Source of the DNA: Synechococcus sp. RSCCF101
GTDB taxonomy: Bacteria; Cyanobacteriota; Cyanobacteriia; PCC-6307; Cyanobiaceae
Direction of reading: 5' to 3'
DNA length: 64,000 nt
Assembly (NCBI RefSeq): GCF_008807075.1
Contig: NZ_CP035632.1
Coordinates: forward strand, 62,001 to 126,000
Shown here one piece after another: positions 48,871 to 58,057 of the stretch (within the stretch, counting starts at the first letter, position 1; the number at the start of each line of letters is the position of its first letter). A program made the translations under genes and the position numbers. The notes beneath the pieces are model-generated. The model was given only the letters and a program-made list of their open reading frames with translations, made no database searches and was not told the origin of the DNA.

Positions 48871-50532
48871 GTGAGACGTGGGCGATCACGACGACGCCTG
48901 AGCGGGATCAGCGCCACGGCCGCGCTGATCCTGGCCCTGCCCCATGCGTGCGCTCCGCCGGTGTGGGGCGCGGAGGAGGTGCTCGTGGAGCTCGACGGGA
49001 TGGTGCTCCCCCTGCCGCTGGCGGAGCTGGAGCGTCTCGCTCCCGAGGCTCCGGGGGCAGCCCTCAGTGCACCGATGGCGCCCCGGTCCGAGATGGAGGC
49101 CTGGCTGGCCCTGCTCGATGGCCGGAGCCGGGCGGACGTGCTGCATCTGCTGAGGGCGCCGTTGCTGAAGGATCGCAGCCTGGCGCAGCAGATGCTGCGC
49201 AGTTGGGCCGGGCAGCAGGTGATCGAGCAGCTGGGGGACATGATCGAGGTCGATGACCGCCCCGGCGGCGCCGCGGTGGTCCAGACCCTGCAGGATCTGC
49301 TGGAGCGCCAGCCCCAGGTCACCGCCCTCGACCTGCTGCGGGAGCTTCCCTCGGACCGGGTGCGGATCGATGTGGACGCGATCCTCTCCCTCGCCCGCCG
49401 CTGGCGTCGGGAGCTGAAGCGGCAGGAGGCCCTCATCACCCAGCTGCGGAGGCTTCCCCTGGCCGGTGCCCCGCCACGGTCCGATCGCCCGGAACCGACG
49501 GGACCGGCCGGCTCGCCCTCTGCCGGTCCTCGTGCGGTTGAGCTGGCCGTCTCCCATCGCCGCCAGCCCCTGCCCCTGGAGATCTGGCCGGCCAGTGGGG
49601 GGGCGCCCCGGCGGCAGTGGGTGCTCCTGATGCCGGGACTCGGCAGCCGGCCCGACCACTTCCGCTGGCTCAGCGGCTCCCTGGCTTCCAGGGGCTGGCC
49701 GGTGGTGGTGCTGCAGCACCCCGGCAGCGACGACCTGGCGGTTCGGCAGATGCTGCTGGGTGAGCGACCGCCCCCCGGCGCCGAGGTGCTCCCCACCCGG
49801 CTGGCGGACCTGCAGGCGGTCCTGGCGGCCGGTACCGATGGCCGGCTCGCCCTGCCCGAGGGGGATCTGGTGCTGATGGGTCATTCCCTCGGGGCCCTCA
49901 CCGCGTTCCTTGCCGCCGGCCTCGAGCCGGAGCCGGGCCTGCCCCGGCGCTGCGAGCGCGCCCTGGAGGATCTGCCCCTCACCAATCTGTCGAGCCTGCT
50001 TCAGTGCGAGCTGGATCAGGTGGATCTGCCGCTGGTCCAGCCGCCGCCCCGCCTGGCGGCCATTGTGGCCTTCAACAGCTTCGGCAGCCTGCTCTGGCCG
50101 CGCGGCGGGCTGGCCCCACTGCCGGTTCCGGTGCTGCTCTCCGGCGGAACCCTCGACCTGATCACCCCTCCCCTGCGCGAGCAGCTGGCGCTGCTGGCCC
50201 CGATGCACAGCCGCCGCAGCCGGGCGGTGCTGGTGGAGGGCGGCAGTCATTTCTCGGTGATCCGGGTGGAGGGCGACGGGGACGGTGCCGACCTGTTCCA
50301 GCTGGGCGAGGAGCTGGTGGGGGTGGCGCCGCTGGCGGTGCAGCGTGCCCTGCTCAGCTTCACCGTCGACTTCCTCGAGGTGCTGCCGGCCGCCCCGTCA
50401 CCCGGGGGCGGCGCCTCGGGGCCGGCCCCGGAAGGCCGTGGCCTGAGGCCCCAGCGGTACCGGGATCCCACCGTGCTGGCCCATGTCCTCGGTCCCGCGG
50501 AGGCCCGGCGCGTGCGCCGATCGCTGCGCTGA
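48871..50532 (+). CDS. Secreted alpha/beta hydrolase with DUF1400 N-terminal domain
   Basis: 553 residues. A signal peptide (SATAALILALPHACAPPVWG) is followed by a DUF1400-like helical region (VELDGMVLPLPLAELERL to LDLLRELPSDRVRIDV), a Pro-rich linker and an alpha/beta hydrolase domain. It has the nucleophile elbow GHSLGA, the acid in GTLDLITPP and the His in GGSHFSVI, with an ABG-fold oxyanion LMPGLGSRPDHF. Expected to act in the periplasm on an ester or lipid; the substrate is unknown. Start is GTG. It converges on the ABC permease. Confidence 0.87.
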   Translation: MRRGRSRRRLSGISATAALILALPHACAPPVWGAEEVLVELDGMVLPLPLAELERLAPEAPGAALSAPMAPRSEMEAWLALLDGRSRADVLHLLRAPLLKDRSLAQQMLRSWAGQQVIEQLGDMIEVDDRPGGAAVVQTLQDLLERQPQVTALDLLRELPSDRVRIDVDAILSLARRWRRELKRQEALITQLRRLPLAGAPPRSDRPEPTGPAGSPSAGPRAVELAVSHRRQPLPLEIWPASGGAPRRQWVLLMPGLGSRPDHFRWLSGSLASRGWPVVVLQHPGSDDLAVRQMLLGERPPPGAEVLPTRLADLQAVLAAGTDGRLALPEGDLVLMGHSLGALTAFLAAGLEPEPGLPRRCERALEDLPLTNLSSLLQCELDQVDLPLVQPPPRLAAIVAFNSFGSLLWPRGGLAPLPVPVLLSGGTLDLITPPLREQLALLAPMHSRRSRAVLVEGGSHFSVIRVEGDGDGADLFQLGEELVGVAPLAVQRALLSFTVDFLEVLPAAPSPGGGASGPAPEGRGLRPQRYRDPTVLAHVLGPAEARRVRRSLR

Positions 50533-50558
50533 CCCCCCGCCGGCGCGAGCCGGGCCCC

Positions 50559-51578
50559 TCAGAAGCGGATGCGTGGATCGAGCAGGGCCACCAGGATGTC
50601 GACGAGCACGCCCACCAGCACCACCAGGGCCGCCACCGTCACGACGATCCCCTGCACCACGGGATAGTCCCGCTGGGCGATCGCCTCCTGCAGCCGGAAG
50701 GCCAGGCCAGGCCAGGAGAAGGTCACCTCGATCAGCAGGGCACCCCCGATCAGAGAGGCCACCGTGATCCCGGTGATGGTCAGCACGGGCAGCAGCGCAT
50801 TGGGGAGGGCATGGCGCAGCACCACACGGCGCTCCGGAAGGCCGCGGCTGCGGGCCGCTTCCACGTAGTCGGACTGGAGGGCACGCCGCAGGTTGAGCCG
50901 CAGGGCGTTGGTGAACACGCCGCTCAGCAGCAGACCCAGGGTGCAGGCCGGCAGCGCCAGATGCCGCAGGCTGGCGACCAGCAGGGGTCGATCAGCGCTG
51001 ACCAGGGCATCGAGCACGTAGAAGCCGCTGCCATCCGGTGGTGGCAGCGATGGCGGCAGGCGGCCGCCCACCGGCAACCAGCGCAGCCAGACCGCGAAGA
51101 CCAGTTGAATCACCATCGCCGCCCAGAAGGGGGGCAGGGCGTAGGTGCCGATGCCGTAGAGGCGTCCGGCCAGATCGAGGCGCCCTTCCGGTCGCGCGAT
51201 GCCGCTGAAGCCCACCGCCAGACCCAGCAGGGCGGCCAGCACCAGGGCGGTCAGCCCCAGTTCCAGGCTCGCGGGCAGGCTGCGACGAATCACCTCGATC
51301 ACCTCCTCGCCGCTCGTGAGCGAGGTGCCCAGCTGGCCGCGCAGCAACTGCAGCAGAAAGCCGGTGTACTGGGCCGGCAGCGGTCGGTCGAGCCCGAGCT
51401 GGCCCCGCAGGGCCGCACGGGCCTCCTCGGTGGCGCGAGTGCCGAGCAGGGCATCGATCGGATCGCCCGGGGCCACCCGCAGCAGCAGGAACACCAGGGT
51501 GGCGATCAGCCACAGCATCACCGGCACCAGCAGCACACGCCCGGCCAGGTAGCGCCCCAGTTCCGCGTGGCGACTCAT
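50559..51578 (-). CDS. DppB/OppB-type ABC transporter permease
   Basis: 339 residues, six membrane segments. Typical features: GRVLLVPVMLWLIATLVFLLLRVAPGDP, GLDRPLPAQYTGFLLQLLRGQLGTSL, and the EAA loop DYVEAARSRGLPERRVVLRHALPNALLP. The start overlaps the substrate-binding protein stop (ATGA). No DppC-like second permease or ATPases follow, unlike standard oligopeptide operons; they may be elsewhere. Substrate could be peptides, nickel or other. Confidence 0.93.
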   Translation of the reverse strand: MSRHAELGRYLAGRVLLVPVMLWLIATLVFLLLRVAPGDPIDALLGTRATEEARAALRGQLGLDRPLPAQYTGFLLQLLRGQLGTSLTSGEEVIEVIRRSLPASLELGLTALVLAALLGLAVGFSGIARPEGRLDLAGRLYGIGTYALPPFWAAMVIQLVFAVWLRWLPVGGRLPPSLPPPDGSGFYVLDALVSADRPLLVASLRHLALPACTLGLLLSGVFTNALRLNLRRALQSDYVEAARSRGLPERRVVLRHALPNALLPVLTITGITVASLIGGALLIEVTFSWPGLAFRLQEAIAQRDYPVVQGIVVTVAALVVLVGVLVDILVALLDPRIRF

Positions 51579-53170
51579 CGGCCCTCGGTGCTGAGCCTGG
51601 CCAGGCGGAGCAGGCCGGTGCCGTCGAACTGGAGCCCGCCGACGCGGGGCTGTCCCCAGACCCGGATCGCTTCCAGCCAGATCGGGATCACCGGCACGCC
51701 GCCGGCGGCCTCCCGCTGGATGTCCTCGAGCACTCGCGTGCGTGCCTCACCCCGGATCTCCTGGCTGCGCACCAGTTGCTCCTGAAGCCCCGGACGGGTC
51801 CAGAAGCTGCCGCCCGAGGCGCTCTCACCGGCCAGGCAGCGCTCGCCCTCCGACTCCCGGCAGCTGAGCAGTGGGCTGAGGTAGCTGTCCGCGTCGGGAA
51901 AATCGGGTTTCCAGTCGAGCATGATCATCGGAAAGGCCCCGTCCCCCAGCTGGCGGTAGGCGGTGGTGGATTCCACGCCGCTGGTTTCGAGGTTGATGCA
52001 GTCGCCCAGGTCGCGCGCGATCTGGGCCTGCCAGGTGAGGGCGAACAGGCGGTCGTTGGCGCTGTTGGAGCGGAAGGTGAGGGGCAACTGCAGGCGCTCC
52101 CCTTGGCAGTAGCCGCTCTGCCGGAGCAGCCGGCGCGCCTGCTCCGGGTCGTAGGCCGGCCAGGCACCGGCCAGTGAGCCGCCGATCGATGGCGGCACCA
52201 CGCTGCGCCAGGGTCGGTTCAGCCCGTGGCTGACGCGGGCGTTCACCGGCCTGCGGGCAACGCTGAGCGCCAGGGCACGGCGCAGCTCCGGCCGGTCGAG
52301 GGGGGGCTGGTCCGTGCGCAGAGCCAGATAGGTGATGCCCAGGGCCGGACCCACCGCCTCCTTCAGTCCTCCCTGTCCGGCCCGTTGATGGAGGGCCCGC
52401 TGCTGGTCGCTTTCCAGGGAGGAGGAGAGCAGCACGTCCACCTCGTCGCTGAGGAGGGCGCCGAAGAGAGCCGTGGAGTTGCTGAAGCTGATCAGGTCCA
52501 GGCCGCGGTTCGCCGGTGGCGGTCCGGGATAGTCCTGCCAGGGCTCCAACCGCTGACGCTGGGGGTCGAAGGCGGCCAGTCGGTAGGGGCCGGTGCCCAC
52601 GAAGCGGGTGTTCAGGGGGCGATCGGCATGATCGCGGTAGGCCGTGGGCGAGACCGGCGTGAGCAGGGTGCTGCTCAGCAGCTCCGGCAGTGGGGAATAG
52701 GGGGCCTTGAGCGTGAGCCGCATCTCCAGCGGTGCGATGACCTCCAGTGCCGCCACCCGATCGCGCAGCAGGTAGCTCAGGCGTCCGATCGCCATGAACC
52801 GCTCGAGGCTGAACACGAGCGCGGCCGCATCCAGTGGAGTGCCGTCGTGGAAGCGCAGCCCCTCACGCAGCCGCACGGTCGCCTGCAGGCCATCGGCGCT
52901 CAGCCGTGGCGCCGCCGCTGCGAGCACCGGAGTGAGGGTGCCGTCCGGCCCGAGCCGGTAGAGGGGATCGCCGAGAGCGGCCAGCAGCTGGATCGCACCG
53001 AGGCTCACGGCCTGCACCGGATCCACCGAATCGACCCGGGCCTTGCGGGCCACCACGATCCGGTTGAGATCACGAGGGGTGGCGCATCCGAGCAGGCTGC
53101 CGGACAGAGCGAGGGCCAGCGTCAGCCCCAGGGCCGGGCAGCGCTGGCGGGGTGCCGCGGCTCCGATCAC
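51575..53170 (-). CDS. Family 5 extracellular solute-binding lipoprotein
   Basis: 531 residues. A lipoprotein signal (LTLALALSGSLLGC) is followed by the SBP-5 fold (LGAIQLLAALGDPLYRLGPDGTLTPVLA, RLREGLRFHDGTPLDAAALVFSLERF, FVGTGPYRLAAFD, PEQARRLLRQSGY). Members bind peptides, nickel or opines; I cannot choose among them. GTG 53170 overlaps the hom stop (GTGA), and the gene is coupled to the permease behind it. Confidence 0.92.
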   Translation of the reverse strand: MIGAAAPRQRCPALGLTLALALSGSLLGCATPRDLNRIVVARKARVDSVDPVQAVSLGAIQLLAALGDPLYRLGPDGTLTPVLAAAAPRLSADGLQATVRLREGLRFHDGTPLDAAALVFSLERFMAIGRLSYLLRDRVAALEVIAPLEMRLTLKAPYSPLPELLSSTLLTPVSPTAYRDHADRPLNTRFVGTGPYRLAAFDPQRQRLEPWQDYPGPPPANRGLDLISFSNSTALFGALLSDEVDVLLSSSLESDQQRALHQRAGQGGLKEAVGPALGITYLALRTDQPPLDRPELRRALALSVARRPVNARVSHGLNRPWRSVVPPSIGGSLAGAWPAYDPEQARRLLRQSGYCQGERLQLPLTFRSNSANDRLFALTWQAQIARDLGDCINLETSGVESTTAYRQLGDGAFPMIMLDWKPDFPDADSYLSPLLSCRESEGERCLAGESASGGSFWTRPGLQEQLVRSQEIRGEARTRVLEDIQREAAGGVPVIPIWLEAIRVWGQPRVGGLQFDGTGLLRLARLSTEGR

Positions 53171-54480
53171 AGGGTGCGCAGACAGGCAGCGACGGCGTCG
53201 ATGGCGCCGTGGGAGCGGATCGCCGCCATCGCCTCCTGGAAGCGCGCTTCGCTCACCTCGTGGGTGATCACCACGATTTCGGCGGCCGCGCCCTGGGCCT
53301 CCAGCTGCACGATCGACTGGATCGAGACGCCGCGATCACCGAAACAGCGGCCGATCGTGCCGATCACGCCGGGCTCATCCCGCGTCTTCAGGCGCACGTA
53401 GTTGCGATGGCGGCTGCGGCTGGGGTCGGCCAGCACGCAGCGACGCCAGCTGCCGGCGGCCAGCAGGGGATCGAGGCTGCGGCCCTCGCTCTGCACCTGG
53501 CGAATCCCGGCGATGTTGAGGATGTCGGCCACCACGGCCGATGCCGTGGGCCCGGCCCCGGCGCCGGGGCCATAGAACATGACCTGACCGATGGGATCCC
53601 CCTCCACCAGGATCGCGTTGTTCACCCCGTTCACACCCGCCAGCGGGTGATCCAGCGGCACCAGGGTGGGGTGCACCTGGATGTCGAGCGGCCGGGCTCC
53701 CTGCGGATCGTCCTCGGCCTCCTCCAGGGCCTGGGCGGTGGCCAGCAGCTTCACCGCGTATCCCAGCCGTCGGGCGTAACCGACATCGCGCCCGTCCAGG
53801 CGGCTGATGCCTTCGGTGGGGATCGCCAGGCGATCCACCGGGCCGCCGAAGGCCAGCCCGGCCAGGATCGCGATCTTGTCGGCGGCGTCATGGCCGTCCA
53901 CATCCGCCGCCGGGTCCGCCTCCGCATAGCCCAGCTCCTGGGCCTGGGCCAGCACCTCGGCGTAGCCGGCACCCTCGCCGGCCATGCGGGTGAGGATGTA
54001 GTTGGTGGTGCCGTTGATGATGCCGCTCACCCGGCGGATGCGGTTGCCTCCCAGGGACTGCTTGAGCGGCTCGATGATCGGGATGCCGCCACCCACGGCG
54101 GCTTCGATCAGCACGTAGACCCCGGCCTCGGCGGCGGCGGCGGCGATCTCCTCACCATGGCGCGCGATCACGGCCTTGTTGGCGGTGACCACCGATTTGC
54201 CGGCGGCGATCGCCCGCAGGATCAGGGTGCGGGCCGGCTCCAGACCGCCGATCAGTTCCACCACGATCTCCACTCCGGGATCGTCCACCACCTGTTCCGG
54301 CGAGGTGGTGAGCACCCCGGCCGGCACAGCCACCGAGCGGGGGCGGGAGGGATCCCGCACCGCCACCCGTTTCAGGCTGAGGGCCTGCACCAGTGGATGC
54401 CGCCCGCTCGCCTCCTGAATGATCTCGGCGACGCCGCCCCCGACGGTTCCCAGCCCCAGCAGGCCGATGCCGATCCCCAT
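53167..54480 (-). CDS. hom: Homoserine dehydrogenase
   Basis: 437 residues. NAD(P)-binding GLLGLGTVGGGV, catalytic-domain GGGIPIIEPLKQSL, GIINGTTNYILTRM and DVDGHDAADKIAILAGLAFG, then a C-terminal ACT domain (LKTRDEPGVIGTIGRCFGDRGVSIQSIVQLE) for feedback by threonine. It reduces aspartate semialdehyde to homoserine for Thr and Met. It sits 24 bp after sufE in the long minus-strand series. Confidence 0.97.
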   Translation of the reverse strand: MGIGIGLLGLGTVGGGVAEIIQEASGRHPLVQALSLKRVAVRDPSRPRSVAVPAGVLTTSPEQVVDDPGVEIVVELIGGLEPARTLILRAIAAGKSVVTANKAVIARHGEEIAAAAAEAGVYVLIEAAVGGGIPIIEPLKQSLGGNRIRRVSGIINGTTNYILTRMAGEGAGYAEVLAQAQELGYAEADPAADVDGHDAADKIAILAGLAFGGPVDRLAIPTEGISRLDGRDVGYARRLGYAVKLLATAQALEEAEDDPQGARPLDIQVHPTLVPLDHPLAGVNGVNNAILVEGDPIGQVMFYGPGAGAGPTASAVVADILNIAGIRQVQSEGRSLDPLLAAGSWRRCVLADPSRSRHRNYVRLKTRDEPGVIGTIGRCFGDRGVSIQSIVQLEAQGAAAEIVVITHEVSEARFQEAMAAIRSHGAIDAVAACLRTL

Positions 54481-54504
54481 GGTGGAAGCGCGTGACGCCC
54501 GATC

Positions 54505-54948
54505 CTAGAAATCCGCTGGGCTGGGGTCTGCGGCGGCGAGGGCACCGGCCTGGGACTGCATCATCCGGAAGATGTTGAGGAAGCCGTTGGCCCGCGATGG
54601 GGTCAGGCTGGCCTGCAGCCCGGTTTCGGCGATGAAGCCGGGGTCCATCTCCGCCACCTGATCCGGCCTGAGCCCGCTGAGACCCTCGATCAGCAGGGCC
54701 AGCAATCCCTTGGTGATCTGGGCATCGGACTCGCCCTGCCAGCGGAGCAGGCCCTCCTCCAGATGGCCCACCACATAGACCTGGGACACACAGCCGCGCA
54801 CCTTGAACACCTCCTGCTTCAGCTCCTCCGGCAGGGGTTCGAGGCGCCGTGCCAGCCAGAGCACGTACTCGTACCGGCGCCTCGGATCACTGGTGTCCCG
54901 GAGCCTGGACACCATGCGGTCCAGAGTCGGGCTGGCGGTGCTGGGCAT
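54505..54948 (-). CDS. sufE: Cysteine desulfuration protein SufE
   Basis: 147 residues. The active-site Cys lies in VRGCVSQVYV, preceded by RYEYVLWLARRLEPLPEELK and followed by the Arg/Asn-rich SRANGFLNIFRMM, all typical of SufE. It accepts persulfide sulfur from SufS for Fe-S assembly. ATG at 54948 is chosen; the upstream frame is shadow of the next gene. Confidence 0.93.
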   Translation of the reverse strand: MPSTASPTLDRMVSRLRDTSDPRRRYEYVLWLARRLEPLPEELKQEVFKVRGCVSQVYVVGHLEEGLLRWQGESDAQITKGLLALLIEGLSGLRPDQVAEMDPGFIAETGLQASLTPSRANGFLNIFRMMQSQAGALAAADPSPADF

Positions 54949-54979
54949 GGGGGTGCGGCGCTGGACCGCTGGTCGGATC

Positions 54980-55486
54980 TCAGCGGCGCCTGAGGCTAAC
55001 GACCGCGCCGCTGAGGACGCCACCCAGCAGCAGGGCCAGGCCCGTCGGGGCCGGGGCGGGGCGCCAGGGGGACGGAGCCTGCAGCACGACCTCGTCGGGC
55101 CGCGGCCGGGCTTCCCGCACCGGCATCTCCAGGTAGTCGCGATGGCCGGGGCCCCCATCCACCTGGATCTCCCAGGTTCCATCGAGCTGGCTGGGCAGGG
55201 TGAAACTGAGGCTGCCGCTGGCATCGGTGCGGCCCACCTCCACCGGCTCGGAGCCATCGGGCGGAAGCAGGCGCACCACGGCATCAGTGGCGGGTTCGCC
55301 GGTGGAGAAGCGACTGCTGATCGTCAGGCCATTCTCCTGCTCCGGCCAGTCGTCCTGCAGATCGGCGAGGTGCATCAGCGTCGACTCGATCGCGTGGGAT
55401 CGGACCGCCGGAGGCGTGACCACAACGCTCAGGGCGACGGCGGCCGCAAGGCCATGCCAGGGGGTGAAACGACCTCCGGGAACCAT
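54980..55486 (-). CDS. Exported single-anchor protein with a beta-domain, unknown
   Basis: 168 residues. A signal peptide (LAAAVALSVVVTPPAVRSHA) is followed by a beta-sandwich-like region (GLTISSRFSTGEPATDAVVRLLPPDG, VGRTDASGSLSFTLP, GTWEIQVDGGPGHRDYLEMPV) resembling carboxypeptidase-regulatory/Ni-Co transport-associated domains, and a C-terminal anchor (PTGLALLLGGVLSGAVVSL) with RRR end. I make no firm function call. Start ATG 55486. It lies between the 73-residue small protein and sufE. Confidence 0.7.
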   Translation of the reverse strand: MVPGGRFTPWHGLAAAVALSVVVTPPAVRSHAIESTLMHLADLQDDWPEQENGLTISSRFSTGEPATDAVVRLLPPDGSEPVEVGRTDASGSLSFTLPSQLDGTWEIQVDGGPGHRDYLEMPVREARPRPDEVVLQAPSPWRPAPAPTGLALLLGGVLSGAVVSLRRR

Positions 55487-55563
55487 GGTGTCGAAGACGG
55501 AATGGGAAGCATTGAGGCCGATGTCGGGCGGCCGGTCAAGGGCCGCCGGTCGGCGCTCGACCG

Positions 55564-55785
55564 TCAGGCCCCGGCCGACCAACGGCTCGGCGATGCGGCG
55601 CCGGCGTTGACCATGCGGCCGACGGAGGCCACCATCATCGCCAGGGCCGGACTGGAGGCGCCGCGCTGGCTCAGCTCGGAGGCGATCACCTGCTCCGCGG
55701 CCGAGCCCCCCATGCTGCGGGCCGAATCGGAGAGGCGCTCCGCCGGGCTGGCGTGATGACCCCAGGACGGGCAGGGCTGAAGCAT
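55564..55785 (-). CDS. Small hypothetical protein between 5-FCL and the exported protein
   Basis: 73 residues from ATG 55785. The sequence (SPAERLSDSARSMGGSAAEQVIASELSQRG, ASSPALAMMVASVGRMVNAG) looks alpha-helical with Ala/Ser/Met-rich amphipathic stretches, and codon use matches its neighbours. No domain is recognised. It sits in a run of same-strand genes, with 65 bp before it and 77 bp after it. Confidence 0.55.
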   Translation of the reverse strand: MLQPCPSWGHHASPAERLSDSARSMGGSAAEQVIASELSQRGASSPALAMMVASVGRMVNAGAASPSRWSAGA

Positions 55786-55850
55786 GCGGGACACAGGCCT
55801 GAGGCTCTGGCTGGTTGATCTTTGCAGAGCCCGGTGATCCCGTAACCGAA

Positions 55851-56477
55851 TCAGCAATCCAGCTCAACAGCTTGCAACCATTCCAGTCCGTCCTCACTCA
55901 GCCAGCCGTGGAAGGGCACATCCCAGCTCTCCCTGGGCAGCCGCCGGCGGCGGCAGCAGGACGGCAGCACCACCAGGGCGGGAACTCCGCGCCAGGCGGC
56001 CCGGGCCCGCAGCCGGTCGTAGTAGCCGCCGCCGTAGCCCAGTCGGTAGCCGCCCTCGTCCACGGCCAGGCCCGGCACCAGCAGCAGGGCCAGTGCATCC
56101 GGTGCCAGCGCGGGTTCCGTGCCGGGCGGCGCCGGGATGCCGCAGGCATCCGGAACCAGCGGTCCGCCGGCCCTCCAGGCCCGGTAGCCCAGCTCCCCGG
56201 ATGCGGTCACGGCCGGCAGGGCGACGCCGCTCAGCCCGCACCGCTCGGTCAGCTGCTCCGGCAGAGCCAGCAGATCCGGCTCCCCCCGCAGAGGCCAGTA
56301 GAGCCCGAGGGCACCGCTCCGGCCGAGTCGGGCCAGCAGCGGTGGCAGATGCCGGATCGCGCTGGCCAGGATCGCCCCGGGTTCCGTCTCGAGTGCCTCG
56401 CGGCGGGCGGCTTTCAGTTGCCGCCGCAGATCCTCCTTGACCGCGCCCTCGGCCCCGCCGCTCCCGGTCCCGCTCAC
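55851..56477 (-). CDS. 5-formyltetrahydrofolate cyclo-ligase
   Basis: 208 residues. The signature [27 protein letters not shown] and the Lys/Arg-rich N-terminal helix ([16 protein letters not shown]) identify the MTHFS family. It converts 5-formyl-THF to 5,10-methenyl-THF using ATP. GTG at 56477 overlaps the ruvC stop (GTGA). The [14 protein letters not shown] end is slightly longer than average. Confidence 0.9.
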   Translation of the reverse strand: MSGTGSGGAEGAVKEDLRRQLKAARREALETEPGAILASAIRHLPPLLARLGRSGALGLYWPLRGEPDLLALPEQLTERCGLSGVALPAVTASGELGYRAWRAGGPLVPDACGIPAPPGTEPALAPDALALLLVPGLAVDEGGYRLGYGGGYYDRLRARAAWRGVPALVVLPSCCRRRRLPRESWDVPFHGWLSEDGLEWLQAVELDC

Positions 56478-56941
56478 CGCCGCAGCAGACCGGTGAGGGC
56501 CACGGCCAGAGCATCGGCCGCGTCGTCGGGCCGGGGCGGATCCTCCAGCTCCAGATCACGCATCACCGCGGTGAGCACCTGCTGCTTGTCGGCATGGCCA
56601 TCCCCGGTCAGGGCCTGCTTGATCTGCATGGGGGGGTACTCCAGCGCCGGGATGTGGAACCGGGCCAGGGTCATCATCACGACCCCCCGCGCCTGAACCA
56701 CGCTGATGGTGGTGCTGGAGCGATAGAAGAAGAACTTCTCGACCGAGGCCTGATCGGGCCGCCAGGCCCGGATCAGGCGGCGCAGGTCGCCGGCGATCTC
56801 CACCAGCCGCTCGGCTTCCGGACGTCCCGGATCGGTGCGGAGGATGCCGCAGTCGAGCATCCGGTGCCGGCGGCCGCGCTCCGTTTCGATCAGGCCGTAG
56901 CCCACCCGGGCCAGTCCGGGATCGATGCCGAGCATGCGCAT
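56474..56941 (-). CDS. ruvC: Holliday junction endonuclease RuvC
   Basis: 155 residues. Catalytic Asp in [14 protein letters not shown], Glu in [23 protein letters not shown], and the C-terminal acidic pair in [15 protein letters not shown] are all in place. It resolves four-way junctions with RuvAB. It follows chlI by 21 bp and is coupled to the cyclo-ligase gene. Confidence 0.95.
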   Translation of the reverse strand: MRMLGIDPGLARVGYGLIETERGRRHRMLDCGILRTDPGRPEAERLVEIAGDLRRLIRAWRPDQASVEKFFFYRSSTTISVVQARGVVMMTLARFHIPALEYPPMQIKQALTGDGHADKQQVLTAVMRDLELEDPPRPDDAADALAVALTGLLRR

Positions 56942-56962
56942 GGTGCGGTTGCCCGGCCCGCC

Positions 56963-58057
56963 TCAGCTCGCCAGGGCCAGCTGGAAGGCCTCCATGTCCT
57001 CCGGTTCCGCCTGCTCGAAGACCTTGCAGAAGACCTTCACCACGCGATCGCCCGAATCGATCTGCTCCAGTGGATCCTTGCGCAGACGGTGGCGCAGGCA
57101 GCAGGCCACCACACGGGCCACATCGCTCTCCTGCACCTCACTGCGGCCCTCGAGGGCCGCCAGTGCCCGGGCGGCCCGGTTGGTCACGATGTCGCCGCGC
57201 AGACCATCCACATCCAGCTCGCCGCACACCGCGGAGATGCGGATCCGCAGGTCGGGATCCAGCTGGACCGATCCCAGCCGCTCGCGGGCCTCCACCACCC
57301 GGGCGGCGATGGTGGCCTGCTGCTCCGCCACCTCGCTTGCGAAGCCATCCGGATCGGCATCGAAGCGGGTGCGCTGATCTACCACCTGCACCCGCAGCTC
57401 GGGATCGCGCACGGTGCGCACCTCCACGCTCATCCCGAAGCGGTCAAGCAGCTGCGGCCGCAGTTCCCCCTCCTCCGGGTTGCCGGAACCGATCAGCACG
57501 AAGCGTGCCGGGTGCCGCACCGACACACCCTCCCGCTCGACCGTGTTCCAGCCGGAGGCGGCTGAATCCAGCAGCACATCGACGAGGTGGTCATCGAGCA
57601 GGTTGACCTCGTCCACGTAGAGGAGGCCCCGGTTCGCCTTGGCCAGCAGGCCGGGTTCGAAGGCCCGCACCCCTTCGCTCAGGGCCTTCTCGATGTCGAT
57701 CGTGCCGCAGAGGCGGTCTTCGGTGGCGCCGAGCGGCAGGTCCACCATCGGCACCTGACGCTGCTCGACGGGCAGGGTCTCGCCGTGGTCGAGGCGCTGG
57801 CGCACCTCACTGCTCTGCAGGTCCGGGTCGTCCGGGGCGCTGTTGTAGGGGTCGCCGGCGACCACCTCGATGCCCGGCAGCAGATCGGCCAGGGCTCGGA
57901 TCGTGGTGGATTTGCCCGTGCCGCGATCGCCCATGATCATCACGCCGCCGATGCGGGGGTCGATCACGTTGAGCAGCAGGGCCAGCTTCATCTCCTCCTG
58001 CCCCACGATCGCGGCGAACGGGAAGACCCGGCTCTGACTGCGCTGGCTCACGGGCAT
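56963..58057 (-). CDS. chlI: Magnesium chelatase ATPase subunit I
   Basis: 364 residues. AAA+ features: FPFAAIVGQEEMKLALLLN, Walker A MGDRGTGKST, PLGATEDRLCGTIDIEKAL, Walker B GLLYVDEVNLL, sensor FVLIGSGNPEEGELRPQLLDRF. With ChlD and ChlH it inserts Mg into protoporphyrin IX, the first committed step to chlorophyll. It overlaps the DUF3370 gene by 10 nt, an odd partner for a chlorophyll gene. Confidence 0.97.
   Translation of the reverse strand: MPVSQRSQSRVFPFAAIVGQEEMKLALLLNVIDPRIGGVMIMGDRGTGKSTTIRALADLLPGIEVVAGDPYNSAPDDPDLQSSEVRQRLDHGETLPVEQRQVPMVDLPLGATEDRLCGTIDIEKALSEGVRAFEPGLLAKANRGLLYVDEVNLLDDHLVDVLLDSAASGWNTVEREGVSVRHPARFVLIGSGNPEEGELRPQLLDRFGMSVEVRTVRDPELRVQVVDQRTRFDADPDGFASEVAEQQATIAARVVEARERLGSVQLDPDLRIRISAVCGELDVDGLRGDIVTNRAARALAALEGRSEVQESDVARVVACCLRHRLRKDPLEQIDSGDRVVKVFCKVFEQAEPEDMEAFQLALAS

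Noticed and set aside
47505-49796. 763-codon minus-strand frame over the MFS and hydrolase genes
   Set aside because: Low-complexity Arg/Ser/Gly translation with no domain; the MFS frame and the DUF1400 hydrolase frame explain the region.
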